32,912 nucleotides of DNA from Actinomycetota bacterium. GTDB taxonomy: Bacteria > Actinomycetota > Nitriliruptoria > Nitriliruptorales > Nitriliruptoraceae. The DNA lies in the NCBI GenBank assembly GCA_019348115.1, contig JAHWKB010000009.1, forward strand, positions 1 to 32,912, read 5' to 3'. Positions 1 to 7,698 of the stretch are shown here, piece after piece. Position numbers and translations under genes: made by a program. The notes under the pieces were generated by a model, which worked only from the letters and a program-made list of their open reading frames with translations, was not told the DNA's origin and did not search any database. Positions within the stretch are counted from its first letter, which is position 1. Every line of letters starts with the position of its first letter.

Positions 1-905
1 TCGACGGCGAGCTCGTCGACTGGGACGACGCGAGGATCCACGTCCTCACGCCGACCCTGCACTACGGCTACGGCGTCTTCGAGGGCATCCGGTGCTACGG
101 CACCGACCGCGGGCCGGCGGTGTTCCAGCTCCTGCCGCACACCGACCGGCTCCTGCGCTCGGCGCGCCTGTACCCCCCGCTCGACGAGTCCCCGTACACC
201 TCCCAGGACCTCGCGGACGCCATCGTGGGGCTCATCCGCGCGAACGGGCACGAGGCCGGTTGCTACATCCGCCCGACGATCATCCTGGGCTACGGCGAGA
301 TGGGCCTCAACCCGCTCCCCAGCGAGCCGCAGGTGATCATCGCGACGTGGGAGTGGGGCACCTACCTCGGTGAGGAGGCCCTGGTCAACGGCGTCAAGGT
401 GATGTTCAGCTCGTACCGACGCATCGGCAAGAACACCATCCCGCCGGCGGGCAAGGCCAACGGCCAGTACCTCAACAGCTCGCTCGCGAAGGTCGAGGCG
501 CTCCGCGCGGGCTACGACGAGGCCATCATGCTGTCGGAGGACGGCTACGTCGCCGAGGGCACCGGGGAGAACATCTTCATCGTCCGCGACGGCGTGATCT
601 CCACCCCGCCGCTGTCCGACGGCCCGCTCGGAGGCATCACCCGCTCGAGCGTGATCCAGATCGCGCGCGACCTCGGCCTCGAGGTCGTCGAGGAGCACCT
701 CGTCCGCAGCGACCTCTACCTGTGCGACGAGGCCTTCCTCACCGGCACCGCGGCCGAGCTCACCCCGATCGCGACCGTCGAGGGACGCAAGGTCGGGTCC
801 GGGACGCGCGGGCCGGTCACCGAGAAGGTGCAGTCCACGTTCATGGATGCCATCCGCGGCAAGGTCGACCGCTACAAGGACTGGCTCACCTACGTCAACG
901 AGTAG
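1..905 (+). CDS. ilvE: Branched-chain amino acid aminotransferase, 5'-truncated by window edge
   Basis: Transfers the amino group between glutamate and the 2-oxo acids of Leu, Ile and Val, the last step of branched-chain amino acid synthesis; a cytosolic fold-type IV PLP enzyme. The frame is open from base 3 and gives 300 visible residues to TAG at 903-905. By comparison with E. coli IlvE about 11 N-terminal residues lie outside the window. Diagnostic stretches are LHYGYGVFEGIRCY near the visible N-terminus, the PLP-lysine segment PPAGKANGQYLNSS (Lys about visible residue 151), SEDGYVAEGTGENIF, and FLTGTAAELTPI near the C-terminus. The ATG/GTG starts offered by the ORF track at 92 and 120 are internal. 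Its neighbour citramalate synthase lies downstream, so isoleucine synthesis is a shared theme. A hairpin follows the stop. The family assignment is secure; choice of ilvE over D-amino acid transaminase rests on the overall IlvE-like motifs. Confidence 0.95.
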   Translation, partial: DGELVDWDDARIHVLTPTLHYGYGVFEGIRCYGTDRGPAVFQLLPHTDRLLRSARLYPPLDESPYTSQDLADAIVGLIRANGHEAGCYIRPTIILGYGEMGLNPLPSEPQVIIATWEWGTYLGEEALVNGVKVMFSSYRRIGKNTIPPAGKANGQYLNSSLAKVEALRAGYDEAIMLSEDGYVAEGTGENIFIVRDGVISTPPLSDGPLGGITRSSVIQIARDLGLEVVEEHLVRSDLYLCDEAFLTGTAAELTPIATVEGRKVGSGTRGPVTEKVQSTFMDAIRGKVDRYKDWLTYVNE

Positions 906-973
906 GCGGCGGGTCCGCGGCGGGACGGTCGATCGCATCGGGACGCGCTGGCCCGGCGCGTCGGACCGCCGCG
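906..973 (+). terminator. Nested hairpin after ilvE, probable terminator
   Basis: GACGCGC (942-948) pairs perfectly with GCGCGTC (956-962) around a 7-nt loop. This sits inside a wider arm pair GCGGCG(G)GTCC (from 907) and GGACCGCCGC (963-972) with one bulged base. There is no T-run, so it is a weak intrinsic terminator by classical rules, but the position directly after the ilvE stop fits. Confidence 0.35.
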
Positions 974-1009
974 GCACGGAACGAGGGCCGCTCGGTCCGA
1001 GGAGTGACC

Positions 1010-1984
1010 ATGGCGAGCTGGCAGGCTGAGGTCGTCAAGCGCAGCTTCGTCGCCGGCCTCAAGGCGCAGCGCTTCCTCGTCGGGGACATCGACCCCGAGG
1101 CTCCCGAGGAGGACATGGAGGCGTTCGCCCTCAAGCTGCGCGAGCAGATGGAGCTGGCCACCGCGTACGTGCCTCGCGGGCGCGACATCACCGTGCGCGA
1201 GGTCGACGAGCCCACACCCGCCGAGTGGGTGCGCTCGGAGCGGGCCCAGGAGGACCGGGTGATCCTCCACCTCCACGGCGGCGCCTACCTGATGGGATCC
1301 CCCCGGACCCACCGGGGCATGGCCTCGGCCCTGTCGCGCGTCGCCCGCGCGCGGGTGGTCGTCCCGGACTACCGCCTCGCGCCGGAGCACCGGTTCCCCG
1401 CCGCGCTCGAGGACTCGATGGCGTGGTACCGCCACCTCCTGGACCAGGGTGTGGACCCGTCCCGCTTCGCGGTCTCCGGCGACTCCGCCGGGGGCGGGCT
1501 GGCCGTCGCGGTGATGCTCGAGGCCAAGCGCGAGGGACTGCCGCTACCCGCCTGCTACGTCGGCATGTCGCCCTGGACCGACCTCGCCGGCACCGGCCGG
1601 TCGATGACCGAACGCGCCAGCCGTGACCCGTGGCTGCGCTCCGACCTGGTGCCGACCGCCGCGCGCGGCTACGCCGGCGACCACCCGCTCGACGACCCGC
1701 GCATCTCCCCGCTGTACGGCGACCTCGCCGGCCTGCCGCCGATGCTGGTCCACGCGGGCACCGAGGAGATCCTCTGGGACGACGGCCGCCGGCTGGTCGA
1801 GCGCGCCCGCGAGGCCGGTGTGGACGCGTCCTTCGGCTCCTTCGAGGGGATGTGGCACGTCTTCCAGGCCTTCCCCGGTCTCCCCGAGACGCGCTCCGCG
1901 CTGCGCGAGATCGGGGCGTTCGTGCGCCGCCACACCACCGAGCACGCGGACGCCGGCGCCCGGGCCCGGACGTCCGCCGCCTGA
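1010..1984 (+). CDS. Alpha/beta hydrolase, hormone-sensitive-lipase (HSL) family esterase
   Basis: Probable carboxylesterase of the HSL/Abhydrolase_3 group; 324 residues, usual for the family. Visible motifs in order: oxyanion-hole HGGA at residues 89-92 (family HGGG), the nucleophile elbow GDSAGG with Ser159, the acidic region AGTEEILWDD (Glu252/253 in place of the more usual Asp) and the catalytic His in MWHVFQ (His283). ATG at 1010 is chosen because GAGGAG lies five bases before it; the longer ORF in the track (from 722) runs back inside ilvE in another frame. No signal peptide is seen, so it is likely cytosolic. The N-terminal 70 residues form the cap region common in the family. Substrate cannot be told from sequence. 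The next gene begins 80 bases downstream. Confidence 0.88.
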   Translation: MASWQAEVVKRSFVAGLKAQRFLVGDIDPEAPEEDMEAFALKLREQMELATAYVPRGRDITVREVDEPTPAEWVRSERAQEDRVILHLHGGAYLMGSPRTHRGMASALSRVARARVVVPDYRLAPEHRFPAALEDSMAWYRHLLDQGVDPSRFAVSGDSAGGGLAVAVMLEAKREGLPLPACYVGMSPWTDLAGTGRSMTERASRDPWLRSDLVPTAARGYAGDHPLDDPRISPLYGDLAGLPPMLVHAGTEEILWDDGRRLVERAREAGVDASFGSFEGMWHVFQAFPGLPETRSALREIGAFVRRHTTEHADAGARARTSAA

Positions 1985-2064
1985 CGGGGATCCGACGGGC
2001 AGGAGGTCCGTTCCCGGGCGTCGAACAACGCGTCATCCCCGCTCCCCTCCGGACCGGATACGCG

Positions 2065-3486
2065 ATGTCCCTGTCCCGCCGCGACTTCCTCGCCCGCTCC
2101 TCCTCCGCCGGCGCGCTCCTGCTCGCGCCCGGCCTCACGAGCCGCGGCAGCGTGCTCGACCTCCCGCTCGGCACGAGCACCGAGGACGGCGCCGCGCGCG
2201 AGTCGGTGCTGATGCGTGGGTGCAAGCTCGTCCACGCCGACATGCACAACCACACGCTGCTGAGCGACGGCGCCGGCGACCCCGACCTGGCGTTCGCGTC
2301 GATGCGCGACCACGGCCTCGACGTCGCGGCGCTGACGGACCACGCCACGGTCAGCAAGGGGCTGCCGCGGTCCATCTGCGCCGACAGCACCGACTGCCAG
2401 AGCATCATCGGCATCAACGAGGGCAGTTGGGCGCGCACCGGCGAGCTCGTCCAGACGGCCTACGAACCCGGGGAGTTCGTCGCGATCCGTGGCTTCGAGT
2501 GGAGCTCGCCGTCGCTCGGGCACGTCAACGTCTGGTTCTCCGACACCTGGACCGACCCGTTGCACACCGGTGGCGCGGGCACGGGCGAGGGTGCCGGCCA
2601 GTTCCTCCACGACGAGTTCAGCTACGACGACCACTCGATCCCCGACGAGCTGGCCGCCGCGATCAACGACGCCGTCTCGCGACACGGCGCGAACGCAGGC
2701 ATGCGGCTCTTCTACGAGTGGCTCACCGCCGACCCGTCGCGGCCCGTCCTCGGGGGCGGCGCGGACGGCATCGCCGGGTTCAACCATCCCGGACGGGAGG
2801 TCGGCCGCTTCGGCTACTTCGCGTTCGACCCCGCGCTGCGCGACCGCCTCGTCAGCCTCGAGGTGTTCAACCGCAAGGAGGACTACCTCTTCGAGGGGAC
2901 CGACAGCGGCGTCGAGTCGCCCATCGTGCAGTGCCTCAACGCGGGCTGGCGTCCCGGGCTCCTCGGGGTCACCGACGAGCACGGCACCAACTGGGGGAGC
3001 GACGCCGGCAAGGGCCGCGGCGGTCTCTGGGTCACCGAGCTCACCCGTGAGGGCGTCCGGGAGGCGCTCGAGGCACGCCGGTTCTTCGCCACGAACCAGG
3101 CGGGCCTGCGGCTCGCCGTCGTCGGGCGGTCCGGGCCCAGCACGGCCGCGATGGGGTCGACGCTGCCGCACACCGCCGGCGAGGTGCTGCTCCGGGTGGA
3201 CCTCGACGGGGGCGCGGGGCTGCAGGGCCGTGAGCTCGGCGTCCAGGTCCTGACCGCCGGGAGCTTCCTCCCCGAGGTCGCCGACCAGGACACCGTCATC
3301 CTCGACGGGTCGGGTCGCCCGTTCACCTTCCGCGTCCCCGTCGACGTCGCCGAGTCGCCGTACCTCATCGTGCGGATCACGGATCCGTCGCAGCCCGCCG
3401 ACCGCCGTGCGACCGGCCTCCTCGCATCCCTCGGCAAGGCCATCGCCTACGCGAGCCCGATCTACCTCGAGGCCGCGACCGCCTGA
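2065..3486 (+). CDS. Tat-exported PHP-domain metallohydrolase (CehA/McbA-like)
   Basis: Predicted secreted metal-dependent phosphoesterase-type hydrolase of 473 residues. The N-terminus MSLSRRDFLARSSSAGALLL is a textbook twin-arginine signal, which means the protein folds and loads metal before export. PHP metal-ligand motifs follow: HADMHNHT with His61 and His63, LSDG (Asp68), LTDHA (Asp92-His93), FNHPGRE in the middle, and GVTDEHG further on. The last 120 residues look like a beta-rich accessory domain and carry no PHP motif. ATG 2065 is the only start that keeps the Tat motif at the N-terminus; the track ORF from 1630 is a shadow of the preceding gene. CehA/McbA enzymes of this type cleave carbamates or phosphoesters, but substrate here is unknown. 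The fold is well supported, the reaction is inference. Confidence 0.82.
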   Translation: MSLSRRDFLARSSSAGALLLAPGLTSRGSVLDLPLGTSTEDGAARESVLMRGCKLVHADMHNHTLLSDGAGDPDLAFASMRDHGLDVAALTDHATVSKGLPRSICADSTDCQSIIGINEGSWARTGELVQTAYEPGEFVAIRGFEWSSPSLGHVNVWFSDTWTDPLHTGGAGTGEGAGQFLHDEFSYDDHSIPDELAAAINDAVSRHGANAGMRLFYEWLTADPSRPVLGGGADGIAGFNHPGREVGRFGYFAFDPALRDRLVSLEVFNRKEDYLFEGTDSGVESPIVQCLNAGWRPGLLGVTDEHGTNWGSDAGKGRGGLWVTELTREGVREALEARRFFATNQAGLRLAVVGRSGPSTAAMGSTLPHTAGEVLLRVDLDGGAGLQGRELGVQVLTAGSFLPEVADQDTVILDGSGRPFTFRVPVDVAESPYLIVRITDPSQPADRRATGLLASLGKAIAYASPIYLEAATA

Positions 3487-3545
3487 GCCGCTACCGTCCG
3501 CAGGCTGGCGTGGGGCACGGGTCCGCTCGCCGGCGGAGCGAGGCG

Positions 3546-4769
3546 ATGGGCAAGGACGTGGACCGGCTCGAGCTGCGCACGGTCACCGAGGACGAGTTCC
3601 GGGCCTGGCACCGCAGCGTCGGGATGAACTTCGGCTCGGAGCCGACGCCTGCGGCGACCGCCAGGCGGCGGCCGGTGTTCGAGCTCGACCGCTGCTTCGC
3701 GGTCTTCGACGGCGAGCGCATCGTCGCGAACAGCGGCGTCTTCTCGTTCGACGTGTCGCTGCCGGGGGGATCCCGGCGACCGTGCGCCGGCGTGACGACC
3801 GTGGGCGTGGCCTCCGACTGGCGCCGTCGCGGCCTCCTCGGCCGGATGATGCGGACGATGCTCGACCAGGCTCGTGAGCGGCAGGAACCGTTCGCCGCGC
3901 TCTACGCGTCGGAGGCGACCATCTACGGGCGCTACGGCTTCGGCATCGCGGCGCCGCACGTCGAGGTGGTCGCGGACACGGTCCGCGCCCGCATCGAGCG
4001 GCCCATCGGCACCGACGACGTGGCGCTCCTCGACGTGCCGGGCGCGCTGGCGTCGTTCCCGCCGGTCTTCGACGCGGCGCGGCACCAGCGCGGCGGGATG
4101 ATGTCGCTCGACGCGTGGTGGAAGCCGTGGCTCGAGAACGACGAGCCCGACGAGCGCGACGGGTACAGCCCGCGCTTCCTCGCCTCGGTGCCGGGCCGCG
4201 GCTTCGCCATCTACCGCTGGAAGGAGCACTTCGACCACATGACCCCGAGCGGGGACGTCGAGGTGACGATGCTCGTGGCGACCGACCCGGAGGCCGAGTC
4301 CGCCCTGTGGGAGTTCGTCTTCTCCATCGACCTCACGGTGAAGGTCCGGTCCTTCATGCGGCCCCCGGACGACGCGCTGCTGCACCTCGTGGACAACCGC
4401 GCGGTCGTCCGTGACACCGGCTCCGAGCACCTCTACCTCCGGCTGGTCGACCTCCCGGAGGCGCTGACGGCGCGGGCGTACGCCGCCGACGGCGAGGTGG
4501 CCTTCACGGTGACCGACGCGAGCTGTCCCTGGAACGCGGGGACCTGGAGGCTCCAGGTCGTCGACGGGACCGCCACGTGCGAGAAGGTCGACGGCCACGG
4601 GGACGTCGCGTTGGACGTCGCCGAGCTGGCGTCGATCACGCTCGGCGGCGTCCGCCTCGACCACCTCGTCCGGGGACGCCGCGCCGAGGCCCGGCGCCCG
4701 GAGGTCGTGCCGACGGTCGACCACATGTTCGCCACCGAGCGCGCCCCGTGGAACCCGTTCGAGTTCTGA
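3546..4769 (+). CDS. Eis-family GNAT N-acetyltransferase
   Basis: Acetyl-CoA-dependent N-acetyltransferase related to mycobacterial Eis (COG4552): an N-terminal GNAT domain, a second GNAT-like domain and a C-terminal sterol-carrier-like domain; 407 residues against about 402 for Eis. The acetyl-CoA loop is VGVASDWRRRGLLGR at residues 86-100. The segment ASEATIYGRYGFG places Tyr127 at the position of the Eis general acid Tyr126. The protein ends in NPFEF, so the C-terminal Phe carboxylate that Eis uses as a catalytic base is also present. ATG 3546 is chosen for GGAG seven bases upstream; the GTG at 3510 has no such site. A TACCGT -10-like box lies at 3492-3497. Eis acetylates aminoglycosides and proteins; the substrate of this homologue is not known. 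Confidence 0.87.
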   Translation: MGKDVDRLELRTVTEDEFRAWHRSVGMNFGSEPTPAATARRRPVFELDRCFAVFDGERIVANSGVFSFDVSLPGGSRRPCAGVTTVGVASDWRRRGLLGRMMRTMLDQARERQEPFAALYASEATIYGRYGFGIAAPHVEVVADTVRARIERPIGTDDVALLDVPGALASFPPVFDAARHQRGGMMSLDAWWKPWLENDEPDERDGYSPRFLASVPGRGFAIYRWKEHFDHMTPSGDVEVTMLVATDPEAESALWEFVFSIDLTVKVRSFMRPPDDALLHLVDNRAVVRDTGSEHLYLRLVDLPEALTARAYAADGEVAFTVTDASCPWNAGTWRLQVVDGTATCEKVDGHGDVALDVAELASITLGGVRLDHLVRGRRAEARRPEVVPTVDHMFATERAPWNPFEF

Positions 4770-4790
4770 CGCCGGCGGCCTGCCCGGCGC

Positions 4791-5357
4791 TCAGCGCAGC
4801 TCGCCGGGGAGGAGCCCCCACACGTGGACGTCGGCCCGCTCCGCCGGGAACCCGGCGACAGCGGTCAGGGGGAACGCCGATCGGCGCGTGCCTTCGAGGG
4901 TGAAGCCCAGACGCGCCGCGAGCGCGTTCGACGCGGGGTTCGCGGTCACGGCCTCGAGCTCGAGCCGCGCGAGCCGGAGGTCGTCGAAGCACCACCGGCA
5001 GAGGAGGCGCGCGGCCAGGGTCGCCGTGCCACGACGCCGCGCCTCCGGTGCCATCCAGTACCCGACGGAGCCGTAGCCGTCCTGGGGGTGGATGCCGAAG
5101 CCGACGCACCCGACGGTCGCGCCCTCGGACTCGACGAGGAGGGGAGCGCCCCGGCCGCTGTCGATGGCCTCCCGCGCCATCTCGACGAAGCCCTCGGCGT
5201 CGCTGCGTCGGTACGGCGACGGGACGCGCGTGAACCGCTGGATGTCCGGGTCCTGGCAGATCTCGGCGATGCGCTCGACGTCGTCGTGCGTCGGCGGGCG
5301 GAGCACGACCTCGCCGGTCGCGAAGTGCGCGGGGATCTCGAGACGCGTGTCGCTCAC
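4791..5357 (-). CDS. GNAT acetyltransferase, RimJ/RimL-like
   Basis: N-acetyltransferase of the Acetyltransf_3 type, 188 residues, usual size. It opens with the family pattern VVLRPPTHDDVERI, has a glycine/arginine acetyl-CoA loop in YWMAPEARRRGTATLAARLL, and closes with NPASNALAARLGFTLEGTRR, the classic 'N-x-x-S-x-x-x-x-x-x-x-G-F' end of RimJ/RimL proteins. GTG 5357 is preferred over the longer track ORF because GGAGG lies seven bases before it. The gene is convergent with the Eis-like gene, with only 21 bases between stops. RimJ/RimL modify ribosomal protein N-termini, but most homologues act on unknown small molecules or proteins. Confidence 0.86.
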   Translation of the reverse strand: MSDTRLEIPAHFATGEVVLRPPTHDDVERIAEICQDPDIQRFTRVPSPYRRSDAEGFVEMAREAIDSGRGAPLLVESEGATVGCVGFGIHPQDGYGSVGYWMAPEARRRGTATLAARLLCRWCFDDLRLARLELEAVTANPASNALAARLGFTLEGTRRSAFPLTAVAGFPAERADVHVWGLLPGELR

Positions 5358-5488
5358 CGGGGCACCTCCCCTCGGAGTGGCACCGTCGCATGCGCGAGGT
5401 CGCGGCGCCACCCGGGGACGAGCCGCGGCGGCGGCGCGACCCCGCCGGTCGGTCCTGGCCCACGGCGCGTGGCCGACCGGTGGGCCAC

Positions 5489-5494
5489 TACCGT
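5489..5494 (+). promoter_or_regulatory. Putative -10 box for dodecin
   Basis: TACCGT fits the actinobacterial TAnnnT -10 pattern and stands about 55 bases before the dodecin start. No clear -35 box is seen. Confidence 0.3.
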
Positions 5495-5548
5495 CGGGAC
5501 GGCGCGCCCGGCCTCCCCGTGCGCGCGCCCGCTCCAGAGGAGGAACCC

Positions 5549-5761
5549 GTGTCCCACGTCTACAAGAAGATCGAGCTCGTCGGCTCGTCCCGCGACGGCG
5601 TCGATGACGCCATCCGCCGTGCGATCCGCAAGGCCGGCGAGTCCATGCGCAACCTCGACTGGTTCGAGGTCAAGGAGATCCGCGGCTGGATCCAGGACGG
5701 CGAGGCGCAGCACTTCCAGGTGACGCTGCAGGTCGGCTTCCGCATCGGTGACGACGAGTAG
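5549..5761 (+). CDS. Dodecin family flavin-binding protein
   Basis: Small (70 residues) dodecin, which assembles as a hollow dodecamer that stores flavin (FMN, riboflavin) and in bacteria buffers free flavin. The sequence SHVYKKIELVGSSRDGVDDA followed by LDWFEVKEIRGWI and QHFQVTLQVGFRI matches the dodecin beta-alpha-beta-beta layout and closely resembles the mycobacterial protein. The Trp of LDWFEV is the residue that stacks with flavin in dodecins. GTG 5549 is chosen by the AGAGGAGGAA tract a few bases upstream and because it gives the exact family length; the track start at 5390 is too long. Stand-alone gene with its own -10-like box. Confidence 0.93.
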   Translation: MSHVYKKIELVGSSRDGVDDAIRRAIRKAGESMRNLDWFEVKEIRGWIQDGEAQHFQVTLQVGFRIGDDE

Positions 5762-5775
5762 CTGACCTCGGAGGT

Positions 5776-5804
5776 TTGTCGGGCGTCCGGGGCGGCCGTA
5801 CCCT
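5776..5804 (+). promoter_or_regulatory. Promoter of the cimA leader transcript
   Basis: TTGTCG at 5776-5781, a 17-base spacer and TACCCT at 5799-5804. This is the best -35/-10 pair I see in the window and would start RNA near 5811, about 210 bases before the cimA start codon, leaving room for a regulatory leader. Confidence 0.5.
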
Positions 5805-5856
5805 CGGACTGCTCCCGACGGCACCCGCCCGGGGGCGCGAGCGACCTGGATCACCG

Positions 5857-5940
5857 ATGACCGTCCCGACGACCGCCGCCTCCCGCCCCGCCGGGGACGA
5901 CGTCGCGCGCGCGATCATCGGCATTCCCCCGCTCCCGTAG
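5857..5940 (+). CDS. Putative isoleucine leader peptide upstream of cimA
   Basis: A 27-codon ORF from ATG 5857 to TAG 5938-5940, too short for the ORF track. The peptide ends RAIIGIPPLP: codons ATC ATC GGC ATT stand four to nine codons before the stop, so three of the last eight residues are isoleucine, in a very GC-rich setting where ATT is a rare codon. The downstream gene makes citramalate, the committed precursor of isoleucine. The stop codon lies inside a long hairpin (5929-5966). This is the layout of a ribosome-mediated attenuator. The ribosome-binding site is weak (a GGAT about eight bases before the ATG), which lowers confidence. Function is inferred from arrangement only. Confidence 0.5.
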   Translation: MTVPTTAASRPAGDDVARAIIGIPPLP

Positions 5941-5966
5941 CCGGCTGCGCCGGGCTGCGGGAGCGG
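5929..5966 (+). promoter_or_regulatory. Attenuator hairpin overlapping leader stop codon
   Basis: CCGCTCCCG (5929-5937) pairs perfectly with CGGGAGCGG (5958-5966). Pairing continues inward with a T-G wobble, AGCC with GGCT, and GGC with GCC around one bulged G, leaving a 3-nt loop: about 17 pairs. The left arm covers the last four leader codons, so a ribosome stalled at the Ile codons (5914-5925) would block it. No T-run follows. The heptamer GCTCCCG of the left arm is also present at 5811-5817 near the predicted RNA 5' end and could compete for the right arm. Confidence 0.55.
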
Positions 5967-6021
5967 CCCGGTCACACGGTCCACCTCCGTCCGCCCGGCG
6001 TCCGAACCTCGAGGACGACCT

Positions 6022-7674
6022 GTGAGCGACGCCCACCTACCCACGACGGGGGAGGCGGCCCGGCTGTCGGCCGGACTCGCGCTCTACGACACGACGCTGC
6101 GCGACGGCACCCAGCGCGAGGGCGTGAACCTCTCGGTCGAGGACAAGCTGAAGGTCGCTCGCCGCATGGACGCGCTCGGCATCCACTACATCGAGGGCGG
6201 CTGGCCGGGCGCGAACCCCAAGGACACCGAGTTCTTCCGCCGCGCCGCGGCGGGTGAGCTGTCGCTCGGCCACGCGACGCTCACCGCGTTCGGCATGACC
6301 CGGTCGTCGCGCTCGACGGCGGAGGACGACCCCCTGCTGCAGGCGCTCGTCGACGCCCGGACCGACGTCATCTGCCTCGTGGGGAAGTCCTGGGGCTACC
6401 ACGTCGACGAGGCGCTCGGCGTCCCGCGGGAGACCAACCTCGCGATGGTGGCGGACTCGATCGCGCACCTGGTGTCGCTCGGCAAGCGCGTGTTCTTCGA
6501 CGCGGAGCACTTCTTCGACGGCTACGCGCGGGACCGGAACTACGCCGTGGACGTCGTCACCGCCGCGGCCGAGGCCGGCGCCGAGGCGGTCGTCCTCTGT
6601 GACACCAACGGTGGGGCCATGCCATGGGACGTCGTCGAGATCGTGCAGCGCTTCGTCCGTGACCTGCCGTGCGACGTGGGCCTGCACTTCCACGACGACG
6701 GGGGCTGCGCGGTGGCGAACTCGATGCTCGGGATCGAGGCCGGCGCCGTGCAGGTGCAGGGGACCGCCAACGGCCTCGGCGAGCGCTGCGGCAACGCCAA
6801 CCTCTTCACCGTGATGGCGGACCTGCAGCTCAAGCGCGGCCTGCGGCTCGTCCGCCCCGACCAGCTCGAGCGCCTCACCGAGGTGAGCCACGCCGTCGCC
6901 GAGATCTGCAACCAGGCGACGCCGGCGATCGCGCCCTACGTCGGGCACACCGCGTTCAGCCACAAGGCCGGGCTCCACGCGAGCGCGCTCGCCAAGGCGC
7001 CGGACATGTACCAGCACATCGCGCCCGAGGACGTCGGCAACGCGCAGCGGCTCGTCGTGAGCGAGCTCGCCGGCCGCTCCAACATCGTGCTGAAGGCCAA
7101 GGAGTTCGGGCTCGCGATCACCGACGAGCAGGCCGTCGCCGTGCTCTCCGAGGTCAAGCGCCGCGAGGCGGTGGGCTGGACCTACGAGGCGGCCGACGCG
7201 TCGTTCGAGCTGCTGCTGCGACGCACCACCGGGCTCCTCGCGCCGGAGGACGAGCCGTTCCAGAGCCAGCACTACCGGGTGTCGGTCGGCGGCGGCCGCG
7301 GACGCCCCGCGGTCGGCCCGGACGCCGGCGAGGCCGACGGTCCCGCCGAGGCGATCCTGTCGGTGCTGGTGGACGGCCAGCGCCGGCTCGGCGCCGGCGA
7401 GGGCAACGGTCCCGTCGACGCGCTCGACCACGCCTTCCGCAACGCCGTGAACGGCACCTGGCCGTCGCTCGACGCCATCCACCTCTCGGACTACAAGGTG
7501 CGCGTCCTCGAGTCGTCGCACGGGACCGACGCCGTCACGCGGGTGCTCGTCACCTCGACGGACGGCACGGGCACGTGGGACACCGTCGGGGTGCACCCGA
7601 ACATCGTCGAGGCGTCCTGGCTGGCGCTGTCCGACGCCTACACCCACGCCATCCTCCGCCCCCGCTGGGGCTGA
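6022..7674 (+). CDS. cimA: (R)-citramalate synthase
   Basis: Condenses pyruvate with acetyl-CoA to citramalate, the first step of the threonine-independent route to isoleucine. The protein has 550 residues. An N-terminal HMGL-like TIM barrel carries YDTTLRDGTQREGV, CDTNGGAMPWDV, the metal-binding LHFHDDGGCAVAN and the GLGERCGNANL loop. A C-terminal LeuA-type regulatory domain begins after residue 400 and ends near RPRWG; in this family it binds the feedback inhibitor. The pattern YIEGGWPGANPKDTEFF near the N-terminus is typical of the CimA branch (TIGR00977), not of 2-isopropylmalate synthase. GTG 6022 follows GAGGA by six bases. A promoter, leader ORF and hairpin lie just upstream, suggesting control by isoleucine supply. 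The FAH-family gene starts 24 bases later, likely in the same transcript. Confidence 0.92.
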   Translation: MSDAHLPTTGEAARLSAGLALYDTTLRDGTQREGVNLSVEDKLKVARRMDALGIHYIEGGWPGANPKDTEFFRRAAAGELSLGHATLTAFGMTRSSRSTAEDDPLLQALVDARTDVICLVGKSWGYHVDEALGVPRETNLAMVADSIAHLVSLGKRVFFDAEHFFDGYARDRNYAVDVVTAAAEAGAEAVVLCDTNGGAMPWDVVEIVQRFVRDLPCDVGLHFHDDGGCAVANSMLGIEAGAVQVQGTANGLGERCGNANLFTVMADLQLKRGLRLVRPDQLERLTEVSHAVAEICNQATPAIAPYVGHTAFSHKAGLHASALAKAPDMYQHIAPEDVGNAQRLVVSELAGRSNIVLKAKEFGLAITDEQAVAVLSEVKRREAVGWTYEAADASFELLLRRTTGLLAPEDEPFQSQHYRVSVGGGRGRPAVGPDAGEADGPAEAILSVLVDGQRRLGAGEGNGPVDALDHAFRNAVNGTWPSLDAIHLSDYKVRVLESSHGTDAVTRVLVTSTDGTGTWDTVGVHPNIVEASWLALSDAYTHAILRPRWG

Positions 7675-7698
7675 GAGGCCGACCGCCGAGGAGACGAC

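Noticed and set aside
5886-5907. CCCCGCCGGGG and CGACGTCG palindromes inside the cimA leader ORF as extra regulatory stems
   Set aside because: Short and of the kind expected often in DNA of this composition; not needed to explain the attenuator model.
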